DNA of 64,000 nucleotides from Paenibacillus sp. FSL H8-0537 (GTDB taxonomy: Bacteria > Bacillota > Bacilli > Paenibacillales > Paenibacillaceae): the NCBI RefSeq assembly GCF_038051995.1, contig NZ_CP150290.1, positions 4,516,001-4,580,000 on the forward strand, written 5' to 3'. The notes below the pieces were generated by a model. The model was not told the DNA's origin. It saw nothing but the letters and a program-made list of their open reading frames with translations, and did no database searches. Positions 52,729 to 61,750 of the stretch are shown here, piece after piece (the first letter of the stretch is position 1; each line of letters begins with the position of its first letter). The position numbers were made by a program, and so were the translations under genes.

Positions 52729-53811
52729 CTAAGCCTGCTGTTTCCTGATCCACACGCTGTTAATCAGGAAAAACAGGCGGGTAAGCGGACTGTTCTTCAT
52801 CAGCTTGCGCGTTACGCTGCGCACTTCTTTCTGCGCACGCACCTTCGGATCGGATAAATACAGGGCAAGCAGCCCTTCAATGATAAGGCGATGAAACCGG
52901 GAAGCCGGCAAATGCCGCACATCCTCCCTTGCCCACTCCACTATTGTACCGATCCGTTCCGCCATCAAATGGAAGCTGTCGTAATAATTGCAGAAATTCA
53001 AATCTCCACCTTCCTGATCCTCCGCCTGATCAATCAAATAATCAAGCATGATATGCAGGCCGCATACGTGGGGGAAATAAACTTCTTTAATCGCCGCCGC
53101 ATCCGGCGAAGACAGACCATCACCGCTGGCCGCTAAAAATAGCATAAACATGCCGAGCGTCGATCCGCTGGCAGCTGCGAATTCATTCCATTGCAAGTGC
53201 GGGTAGCGCTGTGCATGCTTCTCCCACCAAGCGAGCAGCTTCGGCTCACGCAAGTCATGGCGAATGTGCTTGTACACCTGCAAATCGCCATATAGGCTGA
53301 CCAGCTCGGTTACATCACGCTGAACGCTGGCATAGGAAGGAAGCAGCGCTATTTGGTGCTGGCACACGGCAACGAGGTGGTGCAAATATCCACCGTCGTC
53401 CCGCTCCTTCCGGTGGGCATAATAATCCCGGAGCGGCGCTGCCGGATTAACCGCATCAAGCATGGACTGGTGCAATAGGCGGAAATCATCCGCATCAAGA
53501 GAAGTGCTGCGATCGCACAAATTGTCCAGGTAGTCGCTAATCGTTTGCAGCGCAACAATAAGCGGTATCAGAATATGCCGCTGTTCCAAGTTAGCCGCTG
53601 CATACACGCCGCCGCCCTGACAATGGAATTTCTTGCTCGCTATGCTGCTCAGCGCTTGCGTCCGCAGCTCCCTGTCAGGAATTTGCTCTGCCATCACCCG
53701 CAGCTTCCCAAGCTGCGCTTCAACTTCCGGCAGCACATATTTATATACGCGATGCATAAGTTTTAAAGGCCCTCGGGGCGCACGGCTGCCTGAAAATGTC
53801 GTCAATCTCAC
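52729..53811 (-). CDS. ytpB: Tetraprenyl-beta-curcumene synthase (YtpB family)
   Basis: 360 residues from GTG 53811, with a strong AGGAGGAGGTG upstream. The family is visible from MHRVYKYVLPEVEAQLG, KFHCQGGGVYAAAN, TISDYLDNLCDR, LDYLIDQAEDQEGGDLNFCNYY and AREDVRHLP. It cyclises tetraprenyl pyrophosphate to tetraprenyl-beta-curcumene, the precursor of sesquarterpenes/bacterial hopanoid-like lipids in Bacillus spores. Aspartate-rich parts at residues around 118 and 255 are candidates for metal binding. The longer frame to 53910 adds residues not seen in the family. Confidence 0.9.
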   Translation of the reverse strand: MRLTTFSGSRAPRGPLKLMHRVYKYVLPEVEAQLGKLRVMAEQIPDRELRTQALSSIASKKFHCQGGGVYAAANLEQRHILIPLIVALQTISDYLDNLCDRSTSLDADDFRLLHQSMLDAVNPAAPLRDYYAHRKERDDGGYLHHLVAVCQHQIALLPSYASVQRDVTELVSLYGDLQVYKHIRHDLREPKLLAWWEKHAQRYPHLQWNEFAAASGSTLGMFMLFLAASGDGLSSPDAAAIKEVYFPHVCGLHIMLDYLIDQAEDQEGGDLNFCNYYDSFHLMAERIGTIVEWAREDVRHLPASRFHRLIIEGLLALYLSDPKVRAQKEVRSVTRKLMKNSPLTRLFFLINSVWIRKQQA

Positions 53812-54017
53812 GATGCACCTCCTCCTCTTAAAAAATGCTGAATAACCGCCGGCTACCAGCCCATTATTACACGATGAATGAAACCTCCACTCATAAATGT
53901 ACCATTTCAATAAACAATAATCCAGCAGTTCATGTTATACTGGTTTACAATCTATTAATAATTAGCTATAACACCTGTATAATCAAGGTTTTTTACAGTT
54001 ATGGAGTGAATACAGCA

Positions 54018-55196
54018 ATGACACAACTTGGCCTTGACAAGGCGAAGCCTAACACATCCCAAGAAACGCTGCGCCTCCGCGCCTTCAGCTTTTCTGCCTA
54101 CTCAACACAGGCACTGCTCGTCTCCTACCTGCCATTATACTTTCTGGCGCGAGGCTACTCCGAGCATCAAATCGGCATTATATATGCAACTGGGCCCTTC
54201 ATATCTGTCTTTGCGAATTTACTGCTAGGCTGGGCAAGCGACCGGTTTCAGACGATAAAAAAATTGTTTGTATTTTTATTATTCGGGCAGCTAGTCATGA
54301 TCTCGCTGCTGTTCCCCATTCAAGATTTTACGATAATCTGTCTGGTGATGACGATCTTTTATTTTTTTCAGACGCCTATTAACCCTTTGAATGACAGCTT
54401 GATTTTATTATCCAGTCAATATACAGGTGTTCCTTATGCGCTCATTCGCATTTTCGGCTCGCTCGGGTTTGCCATATCGGCCTACTTGTTCGGCATTTTA
54501 TTGAAGGAGATGGGCTCCAATTGGACGCTGCCGCTCGCAGTCTGTACGATAACGATAACGCTAGCGCTCTCCTTTCTGCTGCGTGATTATCGCGGGAGTG
54601 CCCGCAAAGTGGATTTCAGCGGTTTTTTCAAGCTGCTGGGCAAAAGAGAGGTCGTTTCCTTTTTCGTCCTCATTTTGATCGTATCGATCGCGCATCGCAT
54701 GTATGAAGGCTTTCTTGCTGTAACGCTGCATCAAATGGGAGCTAGCGATTCACTTATTGGCCTCGCCTGGACACTTTCGGCCTGCAGCGAAATTCCCGTG
54801 CTGTATCTGCTTGGAAAGTACGGCCATAAATTCAAGGAGCTTCCGCTGCTGTTTATTGCATGCGTATTATATGCCCTGCGAATGTGGCTCATTGGACATT
54901 TGAGCAGCCCTTATCTCGTCGTGGCGACACAGCTCATGCACAGCATTACATTCGGCATCTATTTCTCGACTGCTTTGCGTTATATTTCGCAGATCATTCC
55001 CGATGAATTTCGTGCATCTGGCCAAGCGGTATATGCCGTTGTATGGACAGGCCTTGCCGGTCTGCTCAGTGGAACCATTGGCGGCTATGTATATGAAAGC
55101 TTTGGACGCACCGTCTTCTTTAACTTAGGTACTACGCTTGCTTTAATTGCAGCCGCAGGTTTTATTTACAAACATTATACGAGGCGCAGCGCTTGA
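54018..55196 (+). CDS. MFS-type permease
   Basis: 392 residues from MTQLGLDKAKP, with about 11-12 membrane helices. Typical segments: SYLPLYFLARGYSEHQIGII, GWASDRFQTIKKL, PLNDSLILLSSQY, and DEFRASGQAVYAVVWTGLAG in the second half. It is similar to the MFS_1_like (HcaT/sugar-type) group; substrate unknown. GGAGTG lies 9 bases before ATG 54018. It is divergent from ytpB, and could export its product (speculative). Confidence 0.88.
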   Translation: MTQLGLDKAKPNTSQETLRLRAFSFSAYSTQALLVSYLPLYFLARGYSEHQIGIIYATGPFISVFANLLLGWASDRFQTIKKLFVFLLFGQLVMISLLFPIQDFTIICLVMTIFYFFQTPINPLNDSLILLSSQYTGVPYALIRIFGSLGFAISAYLFGILLKEMGSNWTLPLAVCTITITLALSFLLRDYRGSARKVDFSGFFKLLGKREVVSFFVLILIVSIAHRMYEGFLAVTLHQMGASDSLIGLAWTLSACSEIPVLYLLGKYGHKFKELPLLFIACVLYALRMWLIGHLSSPYLVVATQLMHSITFGIYFSTALRYISQIIPDEFRASGQAVYAVVWTGLAGLLSGTIGGYVYESFGRTVFFNLGTTLALIAAAGFIYKHYTRRSA

Positions 55197-55240
55197 ACTT
55201 ACGCTAACTGAGCGTCCCACTATAGCTCATGCCATAAATC

Positions 55241-55293
55241 AAAAAAACAGCTTCGGCTCCACACGATCAAGTGGCTCCTGAAGCTGTTTTTTG
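55241..55293. terminator. Bidirectional terminator between MFS and yebC
   Basis: AAAAAACAGCTTC / GAAGCTGTTTTTT with inner CCAC/GTGG pairing, T runs on both strands. Confidence 0.92.
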
Positions 55294-55327
55294 TTCCAGC
55301 CTGACTATGTAGACGTTAATCCCCAAT

Positions 55328-56044
55328 TTAGTCCTCAAGCTCGAAGTTTGTATACACGTCCTGTACATCGTCATTATCGTCGAAGGAGTCCATCATTTTG
55401 GACAGCTTGTCCGCATTTTCACCTTCTACGGCAACCATGTTTTGCGGCAGCCAGCGTACACCTGCGCTCACGAACGTATAGCCTTCCGCTTCAAGTGCGC
55501 CTTTCACTTGCTCGAACTCATGCGGATGCGTCAAAATCTCGAAGCTGTCGTCGTTTACGACAAGATCCTCTGCTCCAGCTTCCAGCGTCACCATCATCAT
55601 GGAGTCCTCATCAATTTCTAAATCCTCACGGTCTACAACAAGCAAGCCTTTATGATCAAACATATAGGCTACACAGCCGCTTTCTCCCATATTGCCGCCA
55701 CGCTTATTAAAAGACGAACGTACATCAGCCGCCGTACGATTGCGATTATCCGTCAAACAACGAACCATAATCGCTACGCCTCCTGGGCCGTAACCTTCAT
55801 ACATAATTTCTTCATAATCGACTGCGTCGCCGCCCGTCGCCTTCTTGATTGCCCGCTCAACGTTATCATTGGGCATTTGCTCCGCACGTGCATTGGCAAT
55901 GGCCGTCTTCAGGCCAAAATTCGCTTCGGGATTCGCTCCGCCTTTACGTGCCTGCACATAAATCTCACGCGACAGCTTTACAAACTTATTATTTTTAGCC
56001 TGATCGGCCTTCCCTTTGCGATCCTTAAACAATTTAAACTTCAT
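55328..56044 (-). CDS. YebC/PmpR-family regulatory protein
   Basis: 238 residues: KLSREIYVQARKGGANPEAN, MPNDNVERAIKKATGG, YEGYGPGGVAIMV, FNKRGGNMGESGCVAYMF and a C-terminal VDKLSKMMDSFDDNDDVQDV-like end. The YebC family has been connected with translation of polyproline stretches or transcription regulation. ATG with GAGGAGC upstream. Monocistronic, terminator shared with MFS gene. Confidence 0.95.
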   Translation of the reverse strand: MKFKLFKDRKGKADQAKNNKFVKLSREIYVQARKGGANPEANFGLKTAIANARAEQMPNDNVERAIKKATGGDAVDYEEIMYEGYGPGGVAIMVRCLTDNRNRTAADVRSSFNKRGGNMGESGCVAYMFDHKGLLVVDREDLEIDEDSMMMVTLEAGAEDLVVNDDSFEILTHPHEFEQVKGALEAEGYTFVSAGVRWLPQNMVAVEGENADKLSKMMDSFDDNDDVQDVYTNFELED

Positions 56045-56161
56045 GCCACTCGCTCCTCCGACAAAGATTCCACCTAACAGTGTATCATTTCCCGCCTAAT
56101 CCGGTCAAAGTCTAAAATGCGAAAAGCGCATGGCAAAATTACGAACTCCTGTTACATATCC

Positions 56162-57718
56162 TTAAGAAATATAGCCTTTCTCCCTCCAATAATCCATCGC
56201 AAAATCTTCGCCAAAAAAAGGTTTCGTTCCATCCAGCATAACTTGGTTGCAGCGTGTAAGCAGCTTTCGGCCTTTTTCAAAAAATTTGACCGCCTCCAGC
56301 AATTTAGCTCCGCCTTCGTAATTGACCATCGTATAATCGTCATCATCTTCATCTTCTGAATACTGAACGGAAATACATTCAGAGCCGTCCATATGCTTCT
56401 GGATACGGTAAGAGAAATATTCGACCTTAGCATCGCCCTGTTCATCGGTATAGTCTCTGGCCATGCGCACCAATGCCAATCGCGGAGCATCATTGTCAAG
56501 TTCTCCCTCTTGCCGAAATGAAAAATATACATCGCCGATCCATAGCCCGTTCCGCTCTTCATCATCATAATCGTTATAAGGCTCGACAAGCGGGAGAGCC
56601 AACAGCTCGCGCACCTGCTGCGGATCAATGAGATGACGAGCGTATTCATAGGTCGATACAGCTTGCAGCAAATGAATCCAGTTTTGCTGGCAAAGCTGCT
56701 GGATAGCGGCTGGTGAATCATCATCGATCTCCGACCAATCCGTATGCTCGCCCGTGACGCTGCGATATTTGCCTGATAACTGCCATTGCATCGTGCGTGA
56801 CTGATCTACAGAGCCCGATTGTGCAGCAATAGGTTCTATTTTAAGCAACGCTCCATACGCTTCCCCATCCTGAAAATAGACGCTTCGAAAATGTCCAGAA
56901 ACCGCTTCATTGCCATATGCGGTTGCACGGAAAAACTGATCCCCCAGCCAAAACTCATAGCTTGAGCTAGCAGCTTCAGGCTCGCCTAGGAAGCAGAGAG
57001 AATCAGCAGTCACCTGCTGCATATATAGCGGCCGGAGCTGTGTATCTTCGAATAAAAAAGGAATTTGCGGCTGCTCATGAATCGGCTTAATTAGAGCTTC
57101 ATATAAAATTGGCTTGTCTTCCTTCAGAAGACGCAGCATTTCCTCTCGCCAGACGGATGGCTCCTCATCCTCATCTAAAATAATGTCTGGAACAAAAAGC
57201 TCGGTCATGTCGAAGCCCTGCCATACACCGAAGTCGTCCCATTCCTCTATGTATCGTTCAAAAGCTGATGTCCCTTGAATACGCACTCTATATTGATCGC
57301 TTGTCATCATCAGCTTTGCCTGCATATTGCCCTCAACGATGAGATCACCGTGATTATAATCTCCCCAGAACATTTCATCCACCTGCAAATTGCCTGCAAC
57401 ATGGATCTCCTGTCCGCCAACAACCATATGGCTAGCGCGCATATTGCCAAGAACGATCAGGCCGGTAGCACCGTCTGTATCTGTATTGCCAACATAACGA
57501 TCCAAAATTAAATTTCCTTCAACGAGAATGAGCATAGCATCCAGGTCGAGTAAAAGCTCGCTAAGCCGCAAATCCCCTTTATAATACCAAACTTCCTCTT
57601 CTTCAAATTCGCCATCATTTTGTTCATGGCGCAAGTAATACCAGCTCTCGCGAGGCAATTTCAGCTTGATTTCGTTAAAGCGCATCCGCTGAAACTCGGC
57701 ACCGGCTTCCATCATCAT
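56162..57718 (-). CDS. Large protein of unknown function with beta-helix-like repeats
   Basis: 518 residues. The N-terminal third has regular short beta repeats (LILVEGNLILDRY, GLIVLGNMRASHMV, IHVAGNLQVDEMF, GDLIVEGNMQAKLM), suggesting a bactofilin-like or other right-handed beta-helix fold. The rest is acidic (many D/E clusters, WLGDQFFRATAYG, YSEDEDDDDYTM) and not recognised. No signal peptide or membrane segment. ATG-ATG-ATG start with GGGGG upstream; the third ATG (57712) is best spaced. Single-gene transcript. It may be a scaffold or immunity-type protein; this is only a guess. Confidence 0.75.
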   Translation of the reverse strand: MMMEAGAEFQRMRFNEIKLKLPRESWYYLRHEQNDGEFEEEEVWYYKGDLRLSELLLDLDAMLILVEGNLILDRYVGNTDTDGATGLIVLGNMRASHMVVGGQEIHVAGNLQVDEMFWGDYNHGDLIVEGNMQAKLMMTSDQYRVRIQGTSAFERYIEEWDDFGVWQGFDMTELFVPDIILDEDEEPSVWREEMLRLLKEDKPILYEALIKPIHEQPQIPFLFEDTQLRPLYMQQVTADSLCFLGEPEAASSSYEFWLGDQFFRATAYGNEAVSGHFRSVYFQDGEAYGALLKIEPIAAQSGSVDQSRTMQWQLSGKYRSVTGEHTDWSEIDDDSPAAIQQLCQQNWIHLLQAVSTYEYARHLIDPQQVRELLALPLVEPYNDYDDEERNGLWIGDVYFSFRQEGELDNDAPRLALVRMARDYTDEQGDAKVEYFSYRIQKHMDGSECISVQYSEDEDDDDYTMVNYEGGAKLLEAVKFFEKGRKLLTRCNQVMLDGTKPFFGEDFAMDYWREKGYIS

Positions 57719-57812
57719 TGTCCCCCTTTAAAAATAGTTCAAAACGAGGCTTATCTCGCTCTATTATACAGCACCATCCACTGACCACTATCCTAATAGC
57801 CTGTTAAAATGC

Positions 57813-57846
57813 GAAAAGGAGCCCCCGAATTAACCGGAAGCTCCTG
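57813..57846 (-). terminator. Terminator after cold-shock gene
   Basis: AGGAGC...CCG / CGG...GCTCCT hairpin, about 40 bases from the stop. Confidence 0.7.
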
Positions 57847-57884
57847 TACATGCTGCAATCAAGTATTATAAGAAACTTCGAATC

Positions 57885-58082
57885 TTATAACTTAACGACG
57901 TTAGCCGCTTGTGCACCGCGATTGCCTTCAGTGATGTCGAACTCTACCTCTTGGCCTTCGTCAAGCGATTTAAAGCCTTCGCTTTGGATAGCGGAGAAAT
58001 GAACAAATACATCCTCGCCGCCTTCTACTGAGATAAAGCCATAGCCTTTCTCTGCGTTAAACCATTTAACTGTTCCTTTCAA
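57885..58082 (-). CDS. Cold-shock protein (CspB/CspD type)
   Basis: 65 residues: RNP1 KGYGFI (12-17) and RNP2 VFVHF (25-29) in a standard cold-shock domain. RNA chaperone. TTG start; AGGAGG at 8 bases. The leader (58083-58164) is short and AT-rich, so a long cold-inducible leader is not seen. Confidence 0.95.
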   Translation of the reverse strand: MKGTVKWFNAEKGYGFISVEGGEDVFVHFSAIQSEGFKSLDEGQEVEFDITEGNRGAQAANVVKL

Positions 58083-58164
58083 ATGAACAACCTCCTAGAA
58101 AAAATAAACCGCTGTTTAATCAGCGTATACCCTATATTATACAGTCTTAAACTGGAAAATGCAA

Positions 58165-58866
58165 TTAAACCCTTATTTTCAAAAAATAATCTGATCCAGG
58201 AATAAAAGGAAGCTTTGCTGGCATAAGCTCAGCTTGACCGCCCCGCTCTGCGACAGCCTTTAGCAGCTCCTCCATGTGCGGGTAAGCCTTCCAGCTTAGC
58301 GACAACAGCGGGTAAATCCGCACCTGTCCGCCCGGCTTGCACAGTCGCATCATTTCCAAAACAGCCTGCTTATGGAAATTGAAATCAAACTGCTCCGCAT
58401 ACAAAAACAAAAAATGGCTGCATAACACAAGCGAGAAGGTTCCTTGTTCAAAAGGGAGCTCCGGCAGCTGCCCAAAACGATAATGGGCTTTCCCAGCAAC
58501 AGATCGCAAATGACTTGCAAACAGCTCAAGAGAACGCTCTCTTCCCGCGCGATGATTCGCAGCGTCCTTATAATAGCTCCAGTCGAATGCCTCCTGCAAA
58601 GCGATCAGCTTGTTTGTGGAAACTTCAATTTCTTCTGCAGATTGTGCAATCCACGACTCCACATCTCCGGCATAACGTGGATCAACAGCATGGGCATCAT
58701 ACCCTCGGGCACATGCCTCAGCGGTAAATGAAGCGCCTCCAGCAGCAATGTCGAGTAGAGGCCCCGCACCCAAATCGTCTGCTTCTAATCCGAACATGTG
58801 TACATACTCATCAAAACCCCGGCAGGTGATGGCAACGCCTACCTGCTCATACTTCAATTGCTTCAT
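58165..58866 (-). CDS. SAM-dependent methyltransferase
   Basis: 233 residues from MKQLKYEQVG. Rossmann motif I LLDIAAGGASFTAEA, motif II HAVDPRY, PFEQGTFSLVLCSHFLFLYAE and a final LKIRV strand. The substrate is not evident. AGGAGAG precedes the ATG; the longer frame to 58941 lacks a site. It is next to the cold-shock gene on the same strand but with an 82-base leader between. Confidence 0.85.
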   Translation of the reverse strand: MKQLKYEQVGVAITCRGFDEYVHMFGLEADDLGAGPLLDIAAGGASFTAEACARGYDAHAVDPRYAGDVESWIAQSAEEIEVSTNKLIALQEAFDWSYYKDAANHRAGRERSLELFASHLRSVAGKAHYRFGQLPELPFEQGTFSLVLCSHFLFLYAEQFDFNFHKQAVLEMMRLCKPGGQVRIYPLLSLSWKAYPHMEELLKAVAERGGQAELMPAKLPFIPGSDYFLKIRV

Positions 58867-59065
58867 CTTCTCAGCTCTCCTCGTCTCAGCTACACTCTTC
58901 CTCGCGAATACGCTCCTATCTCTATAGAAGCTTCGCCTCACAAATGCCTCTTTCCCGCATTATAGCTGATATTATAACACCATCCCTTATTGCTTTCCAC
59001 CCCTTGGATAGCTAAAATAGTAAGAATACGGTGTAAGCCGTAATGAAAGGTAAGGTGACCTATAC

Positions 59066-59299
59066 ATGTTCAAGAAACACGAGATATTCAAAACCGACAA
59101 ATACAATATGCTGACGGTAGAAGTACAGGGGAAAACCCTCGTCGTACGTGATATTTCTGATCAATGGGGCGAAGAATGCTTTACGTTCGTAAGCCGTCCT
59201 GAAATGATGCATTGGGCCGAAAATCGCTTCCGTGCTGACCAGTATGTTGGCCGCGAGGAAGAACGGGAGAACATCATCCGTGCTTTCAAGGAAGTATAA
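59066..59299 (+). CDS. Conserved hypothetical, 77 residues
   Basis: MFKKHEIFKTDKYN... with an AAGGTGACC site before ATG. A mixed alpha/beta, charged protein with no membrane segment; SRPEMMHWAENRF-like central helix. I do not recognise a family. It may be cotranscribed with the next small gene. Confidence 0.7.
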   Translation: MFKKHEIFKTDKYNMLTVEVQGKTLVVRDISDQWGEECFTFVSRPEMMHWAENRFRADQYVGREEERENIIRAFKEV

Positions 59300-59377
59300 G
59301 CAGGAAAAATTAGCCTTTAGAGCGAAGACTAACGAGACAGTGTTATGCTTGCGGCTACAGGGGGTGTACGTTTCCAG

Positions 59378-59560
59378 ATGGATTTAATGACTAATATCAT
59401 CTTTATTGTCGCTTCCTTTGCACTGGGGTGGATTGTCCTTGCAAAACGCGATACTCTCGCTCCCAATTTGCGCCGCGGGCTGGCACTTGCTTCGATTGTT
59501 TTAATTGCATTCTCGTTTTTCCTTATTGTATTCAGTCTGTTTCAGATGGGAAGCTCATAA
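59378..59560 (+). CDS. Small membrane protein
   Basis: 60 residues from MDLMTNIIFIVASF, with two hydrophobic segments (about 5-22 and 35-58) separated by a charged loop (AKRDTLAPNLRRG). Start at 59345 is an alternative but has no site; 59378 has GGGGGT at a long distance. No family recognised. Confidence 0.6.
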   Translation: MDLMTNIIFIVASFALGWIVLAKRDTLAPNLRRGLALASIVLIAFSFFLIVFSLFQMGSS

Positions 59561-59651
59561 ACGCTGGCGGCAGCTGACAAGCCATACACCAAGGAGCAGC
59601 CGCCAACGCATGAAATACAAGGTAAATTCTTGTATTTCAACATAACAAGAC

Positions 59652-59693
59652 CGCCTCCGGTACATACTAGGTACAAATTTATGCCCGGAGGCG
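59652..59693 (+). promoter_or_regulatory. Hairpin enclosing the ribosome site of a possible pepF leader start
   Basis: CGCCTCCGG (59652-59660) pairs with CCGGAGGCG (59685-59693), which includes the GGAGG before ATG 59703. It could be a terminator remnant of the upstream gene or could mask that start; no T run follows. Confidence 0.55.
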
Positions 59694-59837
59694 ATTGCAA
59701 CTATGAAATGGCTACCCGTCCTTGTTTCTTTAAGCCTGACAGCCGGGATTAGTGGCGCTGAGGGAATGATTCAGCCCGCCTATTCCAAAACGGCACCATA
59801 TGCTACTTCATCTACCATTATACCAAGGAGGAATTCG

Positions 59838-61628
59838 ATGAATCACGTACCTAAGCGTTCCGAAACGAAAGTAGAAGCCCGTTGGAAGCTCGAAGACCTG
59901 TTTGCAGATCAAGCCGCATGGGATAAGGAGTTTGCCGCTGCCAAAAGCCTGATTGGCAAAATCAGCGCTTTTCAAGGCACATTGGCTGACCCGGCCCAGC
60001 TGAAAGCCTGCTTCGAGCAGGAGGATGAATTGTCGCTGCATGTGGAGCGTCTATACGTGTACGCCAATATGAAGCATCATGAGGATACGGCTGAGCCGAC
60101 CTATCAGGCTTTGTCCGACAAATCCAAGAAGCTGAGCGTGGAAACAGGCGAAGCCCTCTCTTTCATTACACCAGAGGTGCTTTCCTTAAGTGATGAGGCG
60201 CTGGATCAATTGATCGCGAATCCGGAGCTGGCAGCGTTCCGTCATACGCTCGAAGAAATGCGCCGCCAGAAGGCCCATGTTCTCTCGAAAAATGAAGAGG
60301 CGCTGCTTGCGCAAGTGGGCAATATGAGCTCTGCTCCCGGCACGATTTTCAATCTGCTGAACAATGCCGATTTGAAGTTCCCGAAGGTCAAGGACGAGAA
60401 CGGCGAAGAGGTTGAACTGACGCAGGGCCGTTACATTCAGTTTCTTGAGAGCAAAAACCGCGAGGTGCGCAAAGAAGCTTTCCAAGCGATGTACAATACA
60501 TACGGAAAGCTCAAAAATACAATCGGTGCAACGCTGAATGCCAATGTAACGAAAAATATTTTTTACTCCCGTGCCCGCAAGCACGATTCCGTTCTCGCCA
60601 TGTCGCTCTATGGAGATAACATCCCCGAGACGGTTTATACAAACTTGGTTGACACGATTCATAAGCATTTGCCGCTGATGCATCGCTATATGAACCTGCG
60701 CAAAAAGCTGCTCGGCGTTGACAAGCTTCATATGTATGATTTGTTCGCTCCGCTTGTAGAGGAATTCGATATGAACATTACGTATGAGGATGCGAAAAAA
60801 ACGGTCAAAGAAAGCTTGAAGCCGCTCGGCGACGATTATTTGAACGTGCTGCAGCATGGCTTTGACGATGGCTGGATTGACGTGTATGAGAATGAAGGCA
60901 AGCGCAGCGGCGCTTACAGCTGGGGAGCGTTTGGCACACATCCTTACGTGCTGCTCAATCACAAGGACAACTTGAACAGCATGTTTACGCTGACGCATGA
61001 AATGGGCCACGCCCTGCATTCGTATTATTCCGACACGACCCAGAACTACCGTGATGCGCAATATACGATTTTCCTCGCGGAAGTGGCTTCCACGCTGAAC
61101 GAAGCGCTGCTGATGGACTACTTGCTTGACAAGTCTACCGATCCGAAGGAAAAAATGTACCTGCTCACCTACTATGCGGATCAATTCCGGACCACGGTGT
61201 TCCGTCAAACGATGTTTGCCGAATTCGAGAAAATCATTCACGAAAGAAGCGAGCAAGGCGAATCGCTGACACCACAGGATTTGAGCAAAATCTACTACGA
61301 CCTCAATGTTCAATATTATGGCGACGATATGGCCGTAGATGAAGATATTGCGATGGAATGGGCACGTATTCCCCATTTCTACAACAGCTTTTATGTGTAC
61401 AAATACGCAACTGGCTTCTCGGCCGCAACGAGCTTCTCCAAGCAAATTTTGGAGGAAGGCGCGCCAGCAGTCGAGCGTTATCTCGGCTTCCTGAAGAGCG
61501 GCGGCAGCGACTTCTCAATCAACATTTTGAAAAAAGCGGGCGTCGACATGTCCTCGCCAGAGCCGATTGAGCAAGCGATGAGCGTATTTGAAAGTCTCAT
61601 CGGCCAAATGGAAGAGCTGACAAAATAA
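59838..61628 (+). CDS. pepF: Oligoendopeptidase F
   Basis: 596 residues from MNHVPKRSETK. M3 zinc peptidase: H387-E-M-G-H391 (HEMGHALHSYY) and FLAEVASTLNEALL for the third ligand. It degrades peptides of about 7-17 residues in the cytoplasm. ATG 59838 has AAGGAGGAATTCG upstream. An in-frame ATG at 59703 with GGAGGC upstream would add 45 residues beginning with a signal-like segment (MKWLPVLVSLSLTAGISG), so a second form is possible. Confidence 0.93.
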   Translation: MNHVPKRSETKVEARWKLEDLFADQAAWDKEFAAAKSLIGKISAFQGTLADPAQLKACFEQEDELSLHVERLYVYANMKHHEDTAEPTYQALSDKSKKLSVETGEALSFITPEVLSLSDEALDQLIANPELAAFRHTLEEMRRQKAHVLSKNEEALLAQVGNMSSAPGTIFNLLNNADLKFPKVKDENGEEVELTQGRYIQFLESKNREVRKEAFQAMYNTYGKLKNTIGATLNANVTKNIFYSRARKHDSVLAMSLYGDNIPETVYTNLVDTIHKHLPLMHRYMNLRKKLLGVDKLHMYDLFAPLVEEFDMNITYEDAKKTVKESLKPLGDDYLNVLQHGFDDGWIDVYENEGKRSGAYSWGAFGTHPYVLLNHKDNLNSMFTLTHEMGHALHSYYSDTTQNYRDAQYTIFLAEVASTLNEALLMDYLLDKSTDPKEKMYLLTYYADQFRTTVFRQTMFAEFEKIIHERSEQGESLTPQDLSKIYYDLNVQYYGDDMAVDEDIAMEWARIPHFYNSFYVYKYATGFSAATSFSKQILEEGAPAVERYLGFLKSGGSDFSINILKKAGVDMSSPEPIEQAMSVFESLIGQMEELTK

Positions 61629-61695
61629 TAAATTTGTGCACGCTCTCTGCCTCCTGGCTTGCTTTCTGAGCTAAGGGGATAAGCTTTAAAAACAA

Positions 61696-61740
61696 AAATA
61701 ACACCTTCCACTCCTATATCAAGGAGAGAAGGTGTTATTT
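61696..61740. terminator. Bidirectional terminator between pepF and DUF92 gene
   Basis: AAATAACACCTTC / GAAGGTGTTATTT with inner CTCCT/AGGAG pairing. Confidence 0.92.
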
Positions 61741-61750
61741 TATTTTGCAA

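Noticed and set aside
60186..61445. 419-codon minus-strand ORF opposite pepF
   Set aside because: Antisense to a gene with the HEMGH zinc site; no ribosome site.
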